Numbered from the stretch's first letter, positions 8,399 to 18,029 are shown. The stretch is 64,000 nucleotides of DNA from Alsobacter sp045348435 (GCF_045348435.1 NZ_CP157484.1:2356001-2420000), one strand, 5' to 3'. Notes: generated by a model from the letters alone, not told the origin. Translations and numbers: made by a program.

Positions 8399-9280
8399 TC
8401 ACACAAAGGGAGGGGTGACGACATGTGACATTTCGGTCACGTCGTGGATGCCCTTGCGCAACGCCGTCGCGACCGGGCCCGGCTGGCCGTCGGCCACGGG
8501 GGCGCCGTCGATCCTCACCACCGGGATCACCAGGCTGGAGGCCGAGGTGATGAACGCCTCGGCGGCGGCCTTGGCCTCCTCCACCGTGAAGGCCCTCTCC
8601 TCCAGCGTCAGGTTGCGCCGGCCGATGAGATCGGACACGGCGGCCCGGGTGACGCCGCGCAGGATGTGCGTGTCGGCCTGTCGGGTGACCACCTTGCCGT
8701 CGTGGGTGACGATCCAGGCGTTGGTGGACGACCCTTCCAGCACGCGGCCTTCCGGGTCCACGAACCAGGCCTCGCGGGCCCCGGCCTCCTTGGCCTGCTG
8801 CTTGGCCAGCACGTTGGGCAGGAGCGACACGGACTTGATGTCCGGCCGCGCCCAGCGGGTCTCCGGCACGGTGATCACCGACACGCCCGAAGCGGCGGCC
8901 TTGTCCCCGGCCGCGGCGCTGAGGGACTTCGCCGTGACGACGAGGGCCGGCGCCGGGGGCGGGTCGGGGAACGGATGGTCGCGGCGGGCGACGCCGCGCG
9001 AGACCTGCAGGTAGACGAGGCCGTCGCGGACGCGGTTGCGGGCCACGGTCTCGCGCATCACCGTCAGCAGCGCCCGGCGGTCCATCGGGGCCGGGATGCG
9101 CAACTCGCGCAGGGACCGGTCGAGCCGGTCGAGATGGCGGGTCTCGTCGACCAGGCGCCCGCCGAAGACCTCGCAGACCTCATAGACGCCGTCGGCGAAC
9201 TGGTAGGCCCGGTCCTCGACATGGACCATGGCCGATCCGTGCGGGACGTAGCGGCCGTTGACATAGGCGATGCGGCTCAT
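8399..9280 (-). CDS. dat: D-amino acid aminotransferase (class IV PLP)
   Basis: 293 residues of fold-type IV aminotransferase. Features are the N-terminal YVNGRYVPHGSAMVHVEDRAYQFADGVYEV, the SVSLLPNVLAKQQAKEAGAREAW region around the PLP-binding lysine (in DIKSVSLLPN), and the C-terminal GSSTNAWIV and FITSASSLVIPV phosphate-binding segments. It interconverts D-amino acids and 2-oxo acids, for example D-Ala and D-Glu. The ATG at 9280 has AAAGGA 6 nt upstream. It starts 11 nt after the trkH stop, in the conserved ntrYX-trkAH-dat-hfq block. Branched-chain or aminodeoxychorismate activity cannot be fully excluded from sequence alone. Confidence 0.9.
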   Translation of the reverse strand: MSRIAYVNGRYVPHGSAMVHVEDRAYQFADGVYEVCEVFGGRLVDETRHLDRLDRSLRELRIPAPMDRRALLTVMRETVARNRVRDGLVYLQVSRGVARRDHPFPDPPPAPALVVTAKSLSAAAGDKAAASGVSVITVPETRWARPDIKSVSLLPNVLAKQQAKEAGAREAWFVDPEGRVLEGSSTNAWIVTHDGKVVTRQADTHILRGVTRAAVSDLIGRRNLTLEERAFTVEEAKAAAEAFITSASSLVIPVVRIDGAPVADGQPGPVATALRKGIHDVTEMSHVVTPPFV

Positions 9281-9291
9281 GGGCGATCCTT

Positions 9292-10716
9292 TCAGCGGCG
9301 CCAGCGCGAGGGGTCGAAAAGCGCGACGAAAGCGAGGAAATCGAGGCGGCCCGCCACCATGGCGACCGCGCAGGCGAGCTTGTCGAACCCGTCCAGCTCG
9401 CTGAAGGCGGGCCAGCCGGGACCCCACAGCCACCCCGGCCCATAGACCGGCCCGGCGTTGGCGAGCATGGCCGCGGCGAGGGAGACCGCGCCCTCGAAGC
9501 TCGGATGGCGCAGCGCCAGCACGGCCGTCGCCGCCAGCCAGAGCAGGACGCCGAGGCTGAACACGGCGGCCACGCCCGCCCGGCGGACCGGATCGGCCTG
9601 CAGGCCGCCCTGCGGCACGGCGAGCACCACGTTGCGGTAGACGAGCCTGACGCATTCCTCGCGCACCGCCTGCAGCAGCAGGCCGATGCGAAAGAGCTTC
9701 AGCCCGCCCGCCGCCGAGACCGCTCCACCGCCCGCCAGGACCAGGATGAGCACGAGCAGCGGCGGCGCGGCGTGGGCGACCTCCGGCGCCGGCGTGAAGC
9801 CGGTGGTGGAGACGAGCGACGCGACGGCGAAGAGCGACCCGGCCAGCGCGCCGGGGCCCGCCAGCGTCGGCTGCTCGAGCCGGACCGCCGCCGCCAGCCC
9901 AAGGCCGAGCGCCGCCACGATGGCGACGAGCGCCAGCGCCTCGCGCCGGGCATGGGCCCGCTTGCCCGTCAGGGCCGCCAGCCACGGCGCGCTCGCCGCG
10001 CCCGCCAGCATGAACGGGACCAGCACGGCCAGCACCGGAGCGCCGGCGCTGGCCAGCAGGCCGTCGCGCGGCTCCATGCCGCCGGCAGAGAGCGTGGCCA
10101 GCGCCAGGCATAGCGCCTCGAAGAAGGGCGTCTTGGCCATCATGAGAGCGGCGACGCACAGCGCCATCAGGCCCGCATAGAGCGGCGCGGCGGCGCTCAG
10201 GGCGGTCCACAGGCGCACGGAGAGCCCGATCGCGCCCGGCTTGGCGACCCCGGCGGGACCGCCCGCCCCCGCGCTGGCCAGCACGGTCGCGGCGAACACG
10301 ATGGTGGCCAGCCCGCCTGCGCCCTGCAGCATGGCCCGCCACAGGACCACCGGCCTCGACAGCTCCGACACGTGGGGAAACACCGTCGCGCCCGTGGTGG
10401 TGAAGGCCGAGATCGCCTCCACATAGGCGTCCAGCAGGGAGCCCGCGGCCTCCAGCATCGGCAGGGCCGCGAAGACCGGAACCGCGAACCACACCAGCGC
10501 CAGGAAAGGAAGGCCGACGCCGGGCGGCGGAACGGCCGGCTGCGACGGCGCGGACAGCCAGAGCCCGCCGCCGACCAGGCCGGTGACCGTGAAGGCGAGC
10601 AGGAACGGCTCGAGCCCCTCCCCGCCCTGCGACAGCGCGAGCAGGATCGACGGCGCCATGGCGGCGGCGAGCATCAGGAGGACGGCCCCGAAAGGCCGGG
10701 CGAGCGCGGCGGTCAT
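9292..10716 (-). CDS. trkH: TrkH family potassium uptake membrane protein
   Basis: 474 residues, largely hydrophobic, with the four pore-loop repeats of the TrkH/Ktr/HKT superfamily: AFTTTGATV, ATLSAGGM, SLVSTTGFT and ANAGPVYG, each holding the filter glycine. It is an inner-membrane K+ uptake subunit gated by the cytosolic TrkA encoded immediately upstream, with a 7-nt spacer indicating translational coupling. Length is typical of alphaproteobacterial TrkH. Start ATG at 10716. No disruptive mutation is seen. Confidence 0.93.
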   Translation of the reverse strand: MTAALARPFGAVLLMLAAAMAPSILLALSQGGEGLEPFLLAFTVTGLVGGGLWLSAPSQPAVPPPGVGLPFLALVWFAVPVFAALPMLEAAGSLLDAYVEAISAFTTTGATVFPHVSELSRPVVLWRAMLQGAGGLATIVFAATVLASAGAGGPAGVAKPGAIGLSVRLWTALSAAAPLYAGLMALCVAALMMAKTPFFEALCLALATLSAGGMEPRDGLLASAGAPVLAVLVPFMLAGAASAPWLAALTGKRAHARREALALVAIVAALGLGLAAAVRLEQPTLAGPGALAGSLFAVASLVSTTGFTPAPEVAHAAPPLLVLILVLAGGGAVSAAGGLKLFRIGLLLQAVREECVRLVYRNVVLAVPQGGLQADPVRRAGVAAVFSLGVLLWLAATAVLALRHPSFEGAVSLAAAMLANAGPVYGPGWLWGPGWPAFSELDGFDKLACAVAMVAGRLDFLAFVALFDPSRWRR

Positions 10717-10723
10717 CCGGTCG

Positions 10724-12100
10724 TCAGAAGAATTCGAGGCTGACGCGGAAGAGCTGCTCGATCTGCTTTTCCGTGCTGCGCAAGGCGAAGAGCACCACCC
10801 GGTCGTTCGGCACGATCAGCTGGTCGCCGGCCGGGAACAGCACCTTGCCGTTGCGGATGATCGCCCCGATGCGCACGCCGCGCAGCTCCCTGAGCTCGCG
10901 AAGCGGGCGTCCGATCAGCGGCGAACTGTCCAGCGCCTCCGTCTCGATGACCTCCGCCGCGCCTTCCAGCAAGGCGTGGACGTTGCGGATGCGCCCCCGT
11001 CGGACATGCTGGAGGATGCGCGAGATGGTGATGGCGCGCGGATCCAGATAGGCGTCGATGCCCAGCCCCCGCACGAACTGCGGATAGCTGCGGTTGTTGA
11101 CGAGGCAGAGATTCTGCTGCGCGCCCAGGCGTTTGGCCATCACGGAGGAGAGCACGTTGACCTGGTCGTCATTGGTCAGCGCGATCATCAGGTCGGCGTT
11201 GGCGATGTCGGCCTCGCGCAGGATGCCCTGGTCGAGAGCGCTGCCATGCAGAACGATGGCGTGCTTCAGGCTCTGGGCGATCTGCTGGGCCCGGTCGCGC
11301 GAGCTCTCGATCAGCGTCACCGACATCGCGGGCGTCCGGCGCTCGAGCTCCTGGGCGACATAGAGGCCGATCTGCCCGCCCCCGGCGATGACAATGCGGC
11401 GCGGCGGCATGTTCTCGCGCCCGAACAGCGCCAGCGTGCGGCCGACCTGGTCCTTGGGGGCGCACACGAAGGCGATGTCGCCCGCATGCAGCCGGTCCTC
11501 GCCGGTCGGCACGAGAAGGTCGGCGCCCCTCTGCACCCCGACCACGACCGATTTGAGATCGGGAAACAGTCCGGTGAGCTGGCGCAGCGGCGTCTCGAGG
11601 ATCGGGCACTGGTCCTCGCACGGCACGCCGAGGAACATCACCTCGCCATCCGCGAAGGGGACGGCCTCGACGGCGCCGCGCATGCCCAGGCGCCGCAGCA
11701 CCGTCTCGCCGACCTCGATCTCGGGCGAGATCACCACATCGATGGGCAGGCTGTCGCGCGAATAGAGCGAGGCGTATTCCGGCGCCAGATAGGCCTGGGC
11801 CCGGACCCGCGCCACCTTCGAGGGCACGTTGAACAGCGAATGCGCGAGCTGGCAGGCCACCATGTTGACCTCGTCGACATGCGTGACCGCGATCAGCATG
11901 TCGGCCTGGGCGAGCCCGGCCCGGGCCAGCACGTCCGGATGCGAGCCATGGCCCAGCACGGTGCGCACGTCGAGCTGGTCCGACATGGCCTGGAGCAGGC
12001 GCTCGTCCCGGTCGACCACGGCGACGTCGTTGCGCTCGTTCGCGAGACGCTCGGCGATGCCGAAGCCGACCTGGCCGGCCCCGCAGATCACCACCTTCAT
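10724..12100 (-). CDS. trkA: Trk system potassium transporter TrkA
   Basis: 458 residues with duplicated RCK architecture. TrkA-N Rossmann domain 1 begins MKVVICGAGQVGFGIAERLA, TrkA-C follows around 140-220, TrkA-N domain 2 begins RRIVIAGGGQIGLYVAQELE near 232, and a second TrkA-C lies around 370-455. The two GxGxxG motifs bind NAD(H) or ATP and gate the TrkH pore. It lies between ntrX (63-nt gap) and trkH (7-nt gap) on the same strand, the standard order in Rhizobiales. Confidence 0.96.
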   Translation of the reverse strand: MKVVICGAGQVGFGIAERLANERNDVAVVDRDERLLQAMSDQLDVRTVLGHGSHPDVLARAGLAQADMLIAVTHVDEVNMVACQLAHSLFNVPSKVARVRAQAYLAPEYASLYSRDSLPIDVVISPEIEVGETVLRRLGMRGAVEAVPFADGEVMFLGVPCEDQCPILETPLRQLTGLFPDLKSVVVGVQRGADLLVPTGEDRLHAGDIAFVCAPKDQVGRTLALFGRENMPPRRIVIAGGGQIGLYVAQELERRTPAMSVTLIESSRDRAQQIAQSLKHAIVLHGSALDQGILREADIANADLMIALTNDDQVNVLSSVMAKRLGAQQNLCLVNNRSYPQFVRGLGIDAYLDPRAITISRILQHVRRGRIRNVHALLEGAAEVIETEALDSSPLIGRPLRELRELRGVRIGAIIRNGKVLFPAGDQLIVPNDRVVLFALRSTEKQIEQLFRVSLEFF

Positions 12101-12164
12101 CGTGCTTCAGCCCCGTCCCGTGTCCCTGGCGCCGGGCGTCCGGCGGCCGCGATTCGCCTGAAGC

Positions 12165-13532
12165 TCAGCCTATGCCGAGCGACTTCAGTTTGCGATGGAG
12201 GGCCGAGCGCTCCATGCCGATGAATTCGGCCGTGCGCGAGATATTTCCGCCGAACCGGTTGATCTGGGCCACCAGATATTCGCGCTCGAAGATCTCGCGG
12301 GCCTCGCGCAGCGCCAGGGACATCAGCCGCTCGCCGCCGGCGCCGTTCGGCGTGGAGGGCACCAGCGCGCCCACCTCGGAGGGAAGCAGGTCGGCCGTGA
12401 CCTCCGCCGACGGGTCGCCCTCGGCCAGGATCAGCAGCCGCTCGATGTTGTTGCGCAGCTGCCGGATGTTGCCCGGCCAGTCATGCGACTGCAGCACCGC
12501 CAGCGCGTCGTCCGCGATGGTGCGCTTGGGCAGGCCGGTGGAGGCCGAGATCTGGTCCATGAAATAGGCGATCAGCTCGGGGATGTCGTCGCGCCGCTCG
12601 GCCAGGCTGGGCACCCGGATCGGCACGACGCTGAGCCGGTGCAGCAGGTCCTCGCGGAAGCGCCCGGCCGCGATCTCGACGGAGAGGTCGCGGGCGGTCG
12701 AGGAGATCACCCGCACGTCGACATGGACCCGCATGGTGCCGCCGACGCGCTGGAAGTTCTGGTCCACGAGCACGCGCAGGATCTTGCCCTGCGTCTCGCG
12801 GGGCATGTCGGCGACCTCGTCGAGGTAGAGCGTGCCGCCATGGGCCTCCTCGAGCGCGCCGACCTTGCGGCCCTTGCCGTCCGCGCCCTCGACGCCGAAG
12901 AGCTCGATCTCCATGTTCTCGGGCGTGATCGTGGCGGCGTTGATGGCCACGAAGGGGCCGCTGGCGCGTCCCGACAGCTGGTGGATGGCGCGGGCCGCCA
13001 TCTCCTTGCCGGAGCCGGGCGCGCCGGAGATCATGACCCGGGCGTTGGTGCTGGCCACCCGCTCGATGGTCTGGCGCAGCTGGTTGGACGTCTGCGACTT
13101 GCCGACGATGCGCGTGCCCTGCTGCGACTTGACGCGCAGCTCCTTGACCTCGCGCTTCAGCCGCGAGGCCTCCAGCGCGCGCTCGGCCACCAGCACCAGC
13201 CGGTCGGCCTTGAACGGCTTCTCGATGAAGTCGTAGGCGCCGCGCTTGATCGCCGAGACGGCGGTCTCGATGTTGCCGTGGCCGGAGATCATCACCACCG
13301 GGAGGTCCGGATGCTGGTCCTTGATCACGTCGAGCAGCTGCAGGCCGTCGAGGCGGCTGCCCTGGATCCAGATGTCCAGGAACACGAGATGGGGCCGCCG
13401 CGCCTCGATGGCGGCGAGCGCCTCGTCGGAATTGGCGGCCGTGCGGGTGCGGTGGCCCTCGTCGTCCAGGATGCCCGCGACCAGTTCGCGGATGTCGGTC
13501 TCGTCGTCGACGATCAGGATGTCGGCGCTCAT
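12165..13532 (-). CDS. ntrX: Nitrogen assimilation response regulator NtrX
   Basis: 455 residues. The receiver domain (1-115) has phosphoacceptor D53 in FLDIW. A sigma54-type AAA+ domain follows (about 140-365, Walker A GAPGSGKE at 170-177, Walker B LYLDEV at 235-240), then a Fis-type helix-turn-helix at the C-terminus (NISRTAEFIGMERSALHRKLKSLG). The GAFTGA loop that contacts sigma54 is absent: residues 213-225 read GVEGADGKGRKVG. Absence of this loop is usual for alphaproteobacterial NtrX and suggests direct rather than sigma54-dependent control. The ATG at 13532 has AGGGGAG upstream; a longer frame was rejected. Partner kinase NtrY lies 52 nt upstream. Confidence 0.95.
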   Translation of the reverse strand: MSADILIVDDETDIRELVAGILDDEGHRTRTAANSDEALAAIEARRPHLVFLDIWIQGSRLDGLQLLDVIKDQHPDLPVVMISGHGNIETAVSAIKRGAYDFIEKPFKADRLVLVAERALEASRLKREVKELRVKSQQGTRIVGKSQTSNQLRQTIERVASTNARVMISGAPGSGKEMAARAIHQLSGRASGPFVAINAATITPENMEIELFGVEGADGKGRKVGALEEAHGGTLYLDEVADMPRETQGKILRVLVDQNFQRVGGTMRVHVDVRVISSTARDLSVEIAAGRFREDLLHRLSVVPIRVPSLAERRDDIPELIAYFMDQISASTGLPKRTIADDALAVLQSHDWPGNIRQLRNNIERLLILAEGDPSAEVTADLLPSEVGALVPSTPNGAGGERLMSLALREAREIFEREYLVAQINRFGGNISRTAEFIGMERSALHRKLKSLGIG

Positions 13533-13584
13533 CGCGCGGTCTCCCCTTGATGGCTGTTGTTCTTGATTGTCCGCGAGCGAGCGA

Positions 13585-15879
13585 TCATCGCGCCTTCTCC
13601 TTGGCCGCGGCCCAATCCCTTCGTGATTCGGCGAGCTGCGCCGTGTCGTTCGACACACCCTGGCGGGGGAACCACATGCGCACGAGCCCGCCCATGGGCA
13701 CGCCCGGATTGTCCAGGAGCTCGATGCCGCCGCCGTGGTCTTCCAGGATCTTGGCCACGATGGCGAGGCCGAGCCCGGTGCCGCCCTCGCGGGTGGTCAT
13801 GTAGGGCTCGAGCAGCCGCTGGCGGTGCTCGCGCGGGAAGCCCTTGCCGTTCTCGGCGACCGTGATGACGACGTTGCCGGCGTCCTCCTGGACGGCGACC
13901 TTGACCAGCCCGGGCCCGCGCACGTCCTCCGGCACGGCGGCGATGGCCTCGGTGGCGTTCTTGACGATGTTGGTGACGGCCTGGGAGATCAGCCGGCGGT
14001 CGATCCGGGCGATCAGCGGACCGGCCGGCGCCTCCTCCTCGAAGGTGATGTCGGGGTGGCCGACGCGCATCAGGAAGAGCACCTGGCGCACCACGGCGGC
14101 CACGTCCTCGTCCTCGGCCAGGGGCTTCGGCATCCGGGCGAAGGAGGAGAACTCGTCGACCATGCGCTTGATGTCGTCGACCTGGCGCACGATCGTGTCG
14201 GTGCACTGGTCGAAGATCTCGCGGTCCTGGACGATGACGCGGCCATATTTGCGCTTGATGCGCTCGGCCGAGAGCTGGATGGGCGTCAGCGGGTTCTTGA
14301 TCTCGTGGGCGATGCGGCGGGCCACGTCCGCCCAGGCGGCGGTGCGCTGGGCCGAGACAAGGTCGGTGATGTCGTCCAGCGTGATGATCCAGCCCTTCTC
14401 GCCGTCGGGAGACTGCTCGCTGCTGACCCGCACGGTGAGGGTCCGGTCCTGGCCGTTCGAGGTCACGGTGACCTGGCCCTGCACCAGCCGCAGCCGCTCG
14501 CTGAGCGCCTCGTCGACGACGGGCGCAAGCTCCGGGATGACCTCCTGGACGGGCTTGCCCAGCCACTTGTCGCGCGATCCCTGCAGCAGGCGCTCGGCCG
14601 AGGGGTTCAGCACCGTGATCCGGCCCATCCCGTCGATGCTGATGACGCCGGCCGACACGCCCGACAGCACCGCCTCGGTGAACCGGCGGCGCCGGTCGAT
14701 GAGGTCCCGCGCCTGGGTCAGCCGGTCATGCTGCTGGCGCAGCTCGGAGGTCATCTTGTTGAAGGTTTCGGCCAGATGGGCGAGGTCGCCCTCGCTGCGG
14801 CGCGCCGGCACCTGGACATAGAAATTGCCGGAGGCGACCTGGTCGGTGGCGTGGATCAGGCGCCGGATCGGCGCAACGAAGCGGTTGGCGAAGCTCAGCC
14901 CCATCCAGACCGCCGAGAGCAGCAGGATCAGCGAGATGAGCAGGTACATGCTGGCGAACGCCACCTGCACGTCGATCTTGCGCTGCGACAGCGCCTCGTA
15001 ATAGGCGGCGGCCTGCTCGGCCTGCTGCGGGAACTCCAGGGCCTTGGGATCGACGGCGCGGGCCACGAACAGGAAGGTGTTGTCCATGGCGGGCACCTTC
15101 AGCACCGCCCGGAACACGTTGCCGGCGTTCGGGATGAGGCACCACGCCTCCGAATCCTGCGCCGCCGTCATGTCGTCCTTGCTGGGCAGCGGCAGGCCCT
15201 CGATGGGCTTGATCTCGATCCGCTCCACCACCGAGGCGTCGTCGCGCAGCAGCATCGCCACCGGAAAGCCCAGGAACACGGAGCGCGAGCGCATGAAATC
15301 GCGATAGGCGTCCCGGTTCTGGTCCATCAGCGGCTTGGCGCGGGCGAGGTCCGCCGCCATCAGGTTGATCTCGCGGCCGATGGTGCGGCACTGCAGCTCG
15401 CGATAGGCGTTGGCGACGTCGACGGAGGTGGCCAGCAGGCCGCGGATGTAGCGGCTGAACTGCAGGTCGAGACCGCGCTCGAGCGTGATCCAGCCGACCA
15501 CGGCCACCAGGATCGCCGGCAGCGCCGCCACCAGCGCGAACAGCCCCACGATGCGGGCGTGCAGGCCGGACGCCGCCAGCCCGGCGCGCCGGGCCTTGAT
15601 CAGGCGGTAGCCCTCCTGGGCGACGAAGCCGAGCAGGACAAGGACGAGCAGCGCGTTGACGGTGAAGAGCCGCAGCACGACGTCGTGCGTGGCCGGCACC
15701 GGCACCAGCCCGGCCAGCACCACAAAGGTGGCCAGCGCCGACAGAAGCGCCAACACGACCGTGACCGTGCCGATGACGCGCGACCAGCGCGAGCCCTCGC
15801 GCAGCGCGACGCCCGGCGCTTCCGGCAGGCTCGGGAGTGTTGCGGTGGACCCTGCCATGGCGCGCGCGTCGATCCCCAT
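13585..15879 (-). CDS. ntrY: Sensor histidine kinase NtrY
   Basis: 764 residues. Three N-terminal transmembrane helices lie at about 35-60, 68-92 and 105-130, followed by an extracytoplasmic region to about 300 and a fourth helix near 310-335. HAMP (about 340-390), PAS (about 410-510), HisKA with H525 in RIAHEIKNPLTP, and HATPase with an N box (NIVKNATEAI) and G boxes (GKGF, GGTGLGL) complete it. NtrY senses nitrogen or redox state and phosphorylates NtrX, the next gene. ntrB and ntrC, which often precede ntrY, are not upstream: the next gene there is a GH15 hydrolase with its 3' end toward ntrY. Confidence 0.95.
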   Translation of the reverse strand: MGIDARAMAGSTATLPSLPEAPGVALREGSRWSRVIGTVTVVLALLSALATFVVLAGLVPVPATHDVVLRLFTVNALLVLVLLGFVAQEGYRLIKARRAGLAASGLHARIVGLFALVAALPAILVAVVGWITLERGLDLQFSRYIRGLLATSVDVANAYRELQCRTIGREINLMAADLARAKPLMDQNRDAYRDFMRSRSVFLGFPVAMLLRDDASVVERIEIKPIEGLPLPSKDDMTAAQDSEAWCLIPNAGNVFRAVLKVPAMDNTFLFVARAVDPKALEFPQQAEQAAAYYEALSQRKIDVQVAFASMYLLISLILLLSAVWMGLSFANRFVAPIRRLIHATDQVASGNFYVQVPARRSEGDLAHLAETFNKMTSELRQQHDRLTQARDLIDRRRRFTEAVLSGVSAGVISIDGMGRITVLNPSAERLLQGSRDKWLGKPVQEVIPELAPVVDEALSERLRLVQGQVTVTSNGQDRTLTVRVSSEQSPDGEKGWIITLDDITDLVSAQRTAAWADVARRIAHEIKNPLTPIQLSAERIKRKYGRVIVQDREIFDQCTDTIVRQVDDIKRMVDEFSSFARMPKPLAEDEDVAAVVRQVLFLMRVGHPDITFEEEAPAGPLIARIDRRLISQAVTNIVKNATEAIAAVPEDVRGPGLVKVAVQEDAGNVVITVAENGKGFPREHRQRLLEPYMTTREGGTGLGLAIVAKILEDHGGGIELLDNPGVPMGGLVRMWFPRQGVSNDTAQLAESRRDWAAAKEKAR

Positions 15880-15924
15880 GCGGCCGCACTCGGCGACTCG
15901 TCCCTGACTCTGTGATGCTTAAGC

Positions 15925-15937
15925 GCAACACTGTTGC
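15925..15937. promoter_or_regulatory. Palindrome upstream of ntrY, candidate NtrX-type operator
   Basis: Perfect inverted repeat GCAACA-C-TGTTGC, 46 nt upstream of the ntrY start. It contains CAA-N5-TTG, which fits the loose CAA/TTG half-site pattern reported for NtrX binding in rhizobia. The sequence is certain; the role as an autoregulatory site is inference. Confidence 0.4.
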
Positions 15938-16051
15938 TCAATGAAGACGAAAACGAGGCGCAGGGAAAGCCCCGCGCCGGACGTTAGGACGAATCGCCGG
16001 CTTTCCACAGCCTTTCCTTGCACCGGCGTGCAGCGCCTCCGTCCAGCCGGC

Positions 16052-17854
16052 TCAGGCCTTCGGCGGCTGCTCTGCGCCGCCATGGACGCCGTTTTGGGCC
16101 CTCTCCAGCGCCGGCCCGCGGACCCGGGCGAGGTTCAGCGCCGTGTTGATCAGCCCGACATGGCTGAAGGCCTGCGGAAAGTTGCCGACCATCTCGCCGG
16201 CCGCATGGTCGTACTCCTCCGCCAGCAGGCCGACATCGTTGGCGAGCCCGGCGAGGCGCTCGAACAGGCGCTCGGCGTCGTCCCTGCGGCCCAGCAGCAG
16301 CAGGCAGTCGGCCATCCAGAAGCTGCAGGCCAGGAAGGCGCCCTCGTCGTCGGGCAGCCCGTCGCTGGTCTCGCCAAGGTCGTAGCGCATCACCAAGCCG
16401 TCGCGCATCAGGCGCTTCTCGATGGCCTCGACGGTGCCGACGAAGCGCGGATCCGTCGCGGGGAGGAAGCCGACATGCGGGATCTGCAGGAGGCTCGCGT
16501 CGAGCGCGGTCGAGCCGTAGGACTGCACGAAGGTGTTGCGCGCCGCGTCGAAGCCCTTGGCGCAGACCTCCGCGTGGATCTCGTCCGCGATGGCCCGCCA
16601 GCGCCGCGCCAGCGCCGCCTCGCCGTTCTTTCCGGCGCTCTTGGCCGCCCGGTCGAACGCCACCCAGGCCATCACCTTGGAGTGGGTGAAGTGGCGCCGG
16701 CCGCCCCGGACCTCCCAGATGCCCTCGTCCGGCTCGCGCCAGACGCCCTCCAGGAACTTCATCAGCACCGGCCGCAATTCGCGGGTCCGCGGATGGGGCG
16801 GCAGGCCGCCCTTGTTGGCCACCGCAAGCGCGTCGGCGAGCTCCCCGAAGACGTCGAGCTGGCGCTGGTCCACTGCGGCGTTGCCGATCCGGACGGGCGC
16901 GGACTTGCGGTGCCCGGCGAGCCAGGGGACCTGCCACTCCGGCAGCCGCCGCTCCCCCGCGATGCCGTACATGATCTGCATCTGGGCGGGCGAACCGGCG
17001 ATGGAGCGCATCAGCCAGTCCCGCCAGGCGGAGGCCTCCTCGAAATAGCCGGCGTCCATGAAGGCCTGCAGCGTGAAGCAGGCGTCCCGCACCCAGCAAT
17101 AGCGATAGTCCCAGTTCCGCCCGCCGCCGATCTTCTCCGGCAGCGAGGTCGTCGGCGCGGCCACGATGCCGCCCGTGGGCTCGTAGGTGAGCGCCTTCAG
17201 GGTGATGAGGGAGCGGCGCACGCTCTCGGTCCAGCGTCCCACGTCCGGGCAGCGGTCCGAGAAGGCGCGCCAGAAGGCCTCGGTGCGCGCCAGCTCGGCC
17301 TCGACGTCCTTCAGCGGCGCCCTGGGCTCCGTCGAGACCTGGTGGGTGAGGATGAACGGCACGCTCTGGCCCGCCTCCACGGTGAACTCGCCGACGGTGC
17401 GCATGTCCTGCCCGCGCAGCGGGGCGCTGGTGTTCAGCGTGATCCGGTGCGGTCCGGCGACGGCCGACAGCGTCTGCGCGTCGAGGCGGTTCACCCACGG
17501 AATCGTCAGCCCGTAATCGAAGCGGACCACGAGCTCGGTGGCGAAGGTGAGGTGCCCCCGCTCGCCCCTGACGATGCGGATGAGGTCGGCCCGCTGGTCG
17601 CGCGGCGGCATGAAGTCGATCACCGTGGCGGCCCCATGGGGCGTCTCCACGCGCGTCTCCAGGATCAGCGTGCCGTCGCGATAGCGCCGGCTGCAGCGCG
17701 CTTTCGAATCGACGCAGGAGAGCCGCCAGCGGCCGTTGCGCGAGGATCCCAGCAAGGCGGCGAAACAGGCGTCGGAATCGAAGCGCGGCAGGCACAGCCA
17801 GTCGATCGAACCGCCGCGCGACACCAGGGCCGCGGTCTCGCAGTCGCCGATCAT
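16052..17854 (-). CDS. Glycoside hydrolase family 15 protein (trehalase/glucoamylase-like)
   Basis: 600 residues. An N-terminal beta-sandwich (about 1-210, starting MIGDCETAALVSRGGSIDWLCLPRFDS) precedes an (alpha/alpha)6 barrel. Catalytic landmarks are NWDYRYCWVRDACFTL and, at the C-terminus, EEYDHAAGEMVGNFPQAFSHVGLINTAL, which carries the general base region. The family hydrolyses alpha-glucosides from the non-reducing end with inversion; bacterial members of this subgroup are often trehalases. No signal peptide, so cytosolic. The ATG at 17854 has no ribosome site, and the conserved family start SRIEDYA lies in frame just upstream, so translation probably begins at a non-ATG codon such as CTG 17881, which follows GGAGGAGG. 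Confidence 0.9.
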   Translation of the reverse strand: MIGDCETAALVSRGGSIDWLCLPRFDSDACFAALLGSSRNGRWRLSCVDSKARCSRRYRDGTLILETRVETPHGAATVIDFMPPRDQRADLIRIVRGERGHLTFATELVVRFDYGLTIPWVNRLDAQTLSAVAGPHRITLNTSAPLRGQDMRTVGEFTVEAGQSVPFILTHQVSTEPRAPLKDVEAELARTEAFWRAFSDRCPDVGRWTESVRRSLITLKALTYEPTGGIVAAPTTSLPEKIGGGRNWDYRYCWVRDACFTLQAFMDAGYFEEASAWRDWLMRSIAGSPAQMQIMYGIAGERRLPEWQVPWLAGHRKSAPVRIGNAAVDQRQLDVFGELADALAVANKGGLPPHPRTRELRPVLMKFLEGVWREPDEGIWEVRGGRRHFTHSKVMAWVAFDRAAKSAGKNGEAALARRWRAIADEIHAEVCAKGFDAARNTFVQSYGSTALDASLLQIPHVGFLPATDPRFVGTVEAIEKRLMRDGLVMRYDLGETSDGLPDDEGAFLACSFWMADCLLLLGRRDDAERLFERLAGLANDVGLLAEEYDHAAGEMVGNFPQAFSHVGLINTALNLARVRGPALERAQNGVHGGAEQPPKA

Positions 17855-18029
17855 CGCATAGTCTTCGATGCGCGAGACCAGGGCGCGCCCTCCTCCCGGG
17901 GCGGAGCCCGCCCCTGCCCCCGGCCCTCAACGACCGCCGCCCCGCACGGTTCCGCGCCGTGGCGCGGCCGTTCTTGCGCAGCGGAGGGGTTTATCGAGGG
18001 TTGGGACGAGTGCGCCTTTCGCCCGGCCC

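Noticed and set aside
13735..15915. 726-codon plus-strand ORF opposite ntrY
   Set aside because: An antisense shadow of a fully motif-supported kinase, with His/Gly/Asp-rich composition and no domain.
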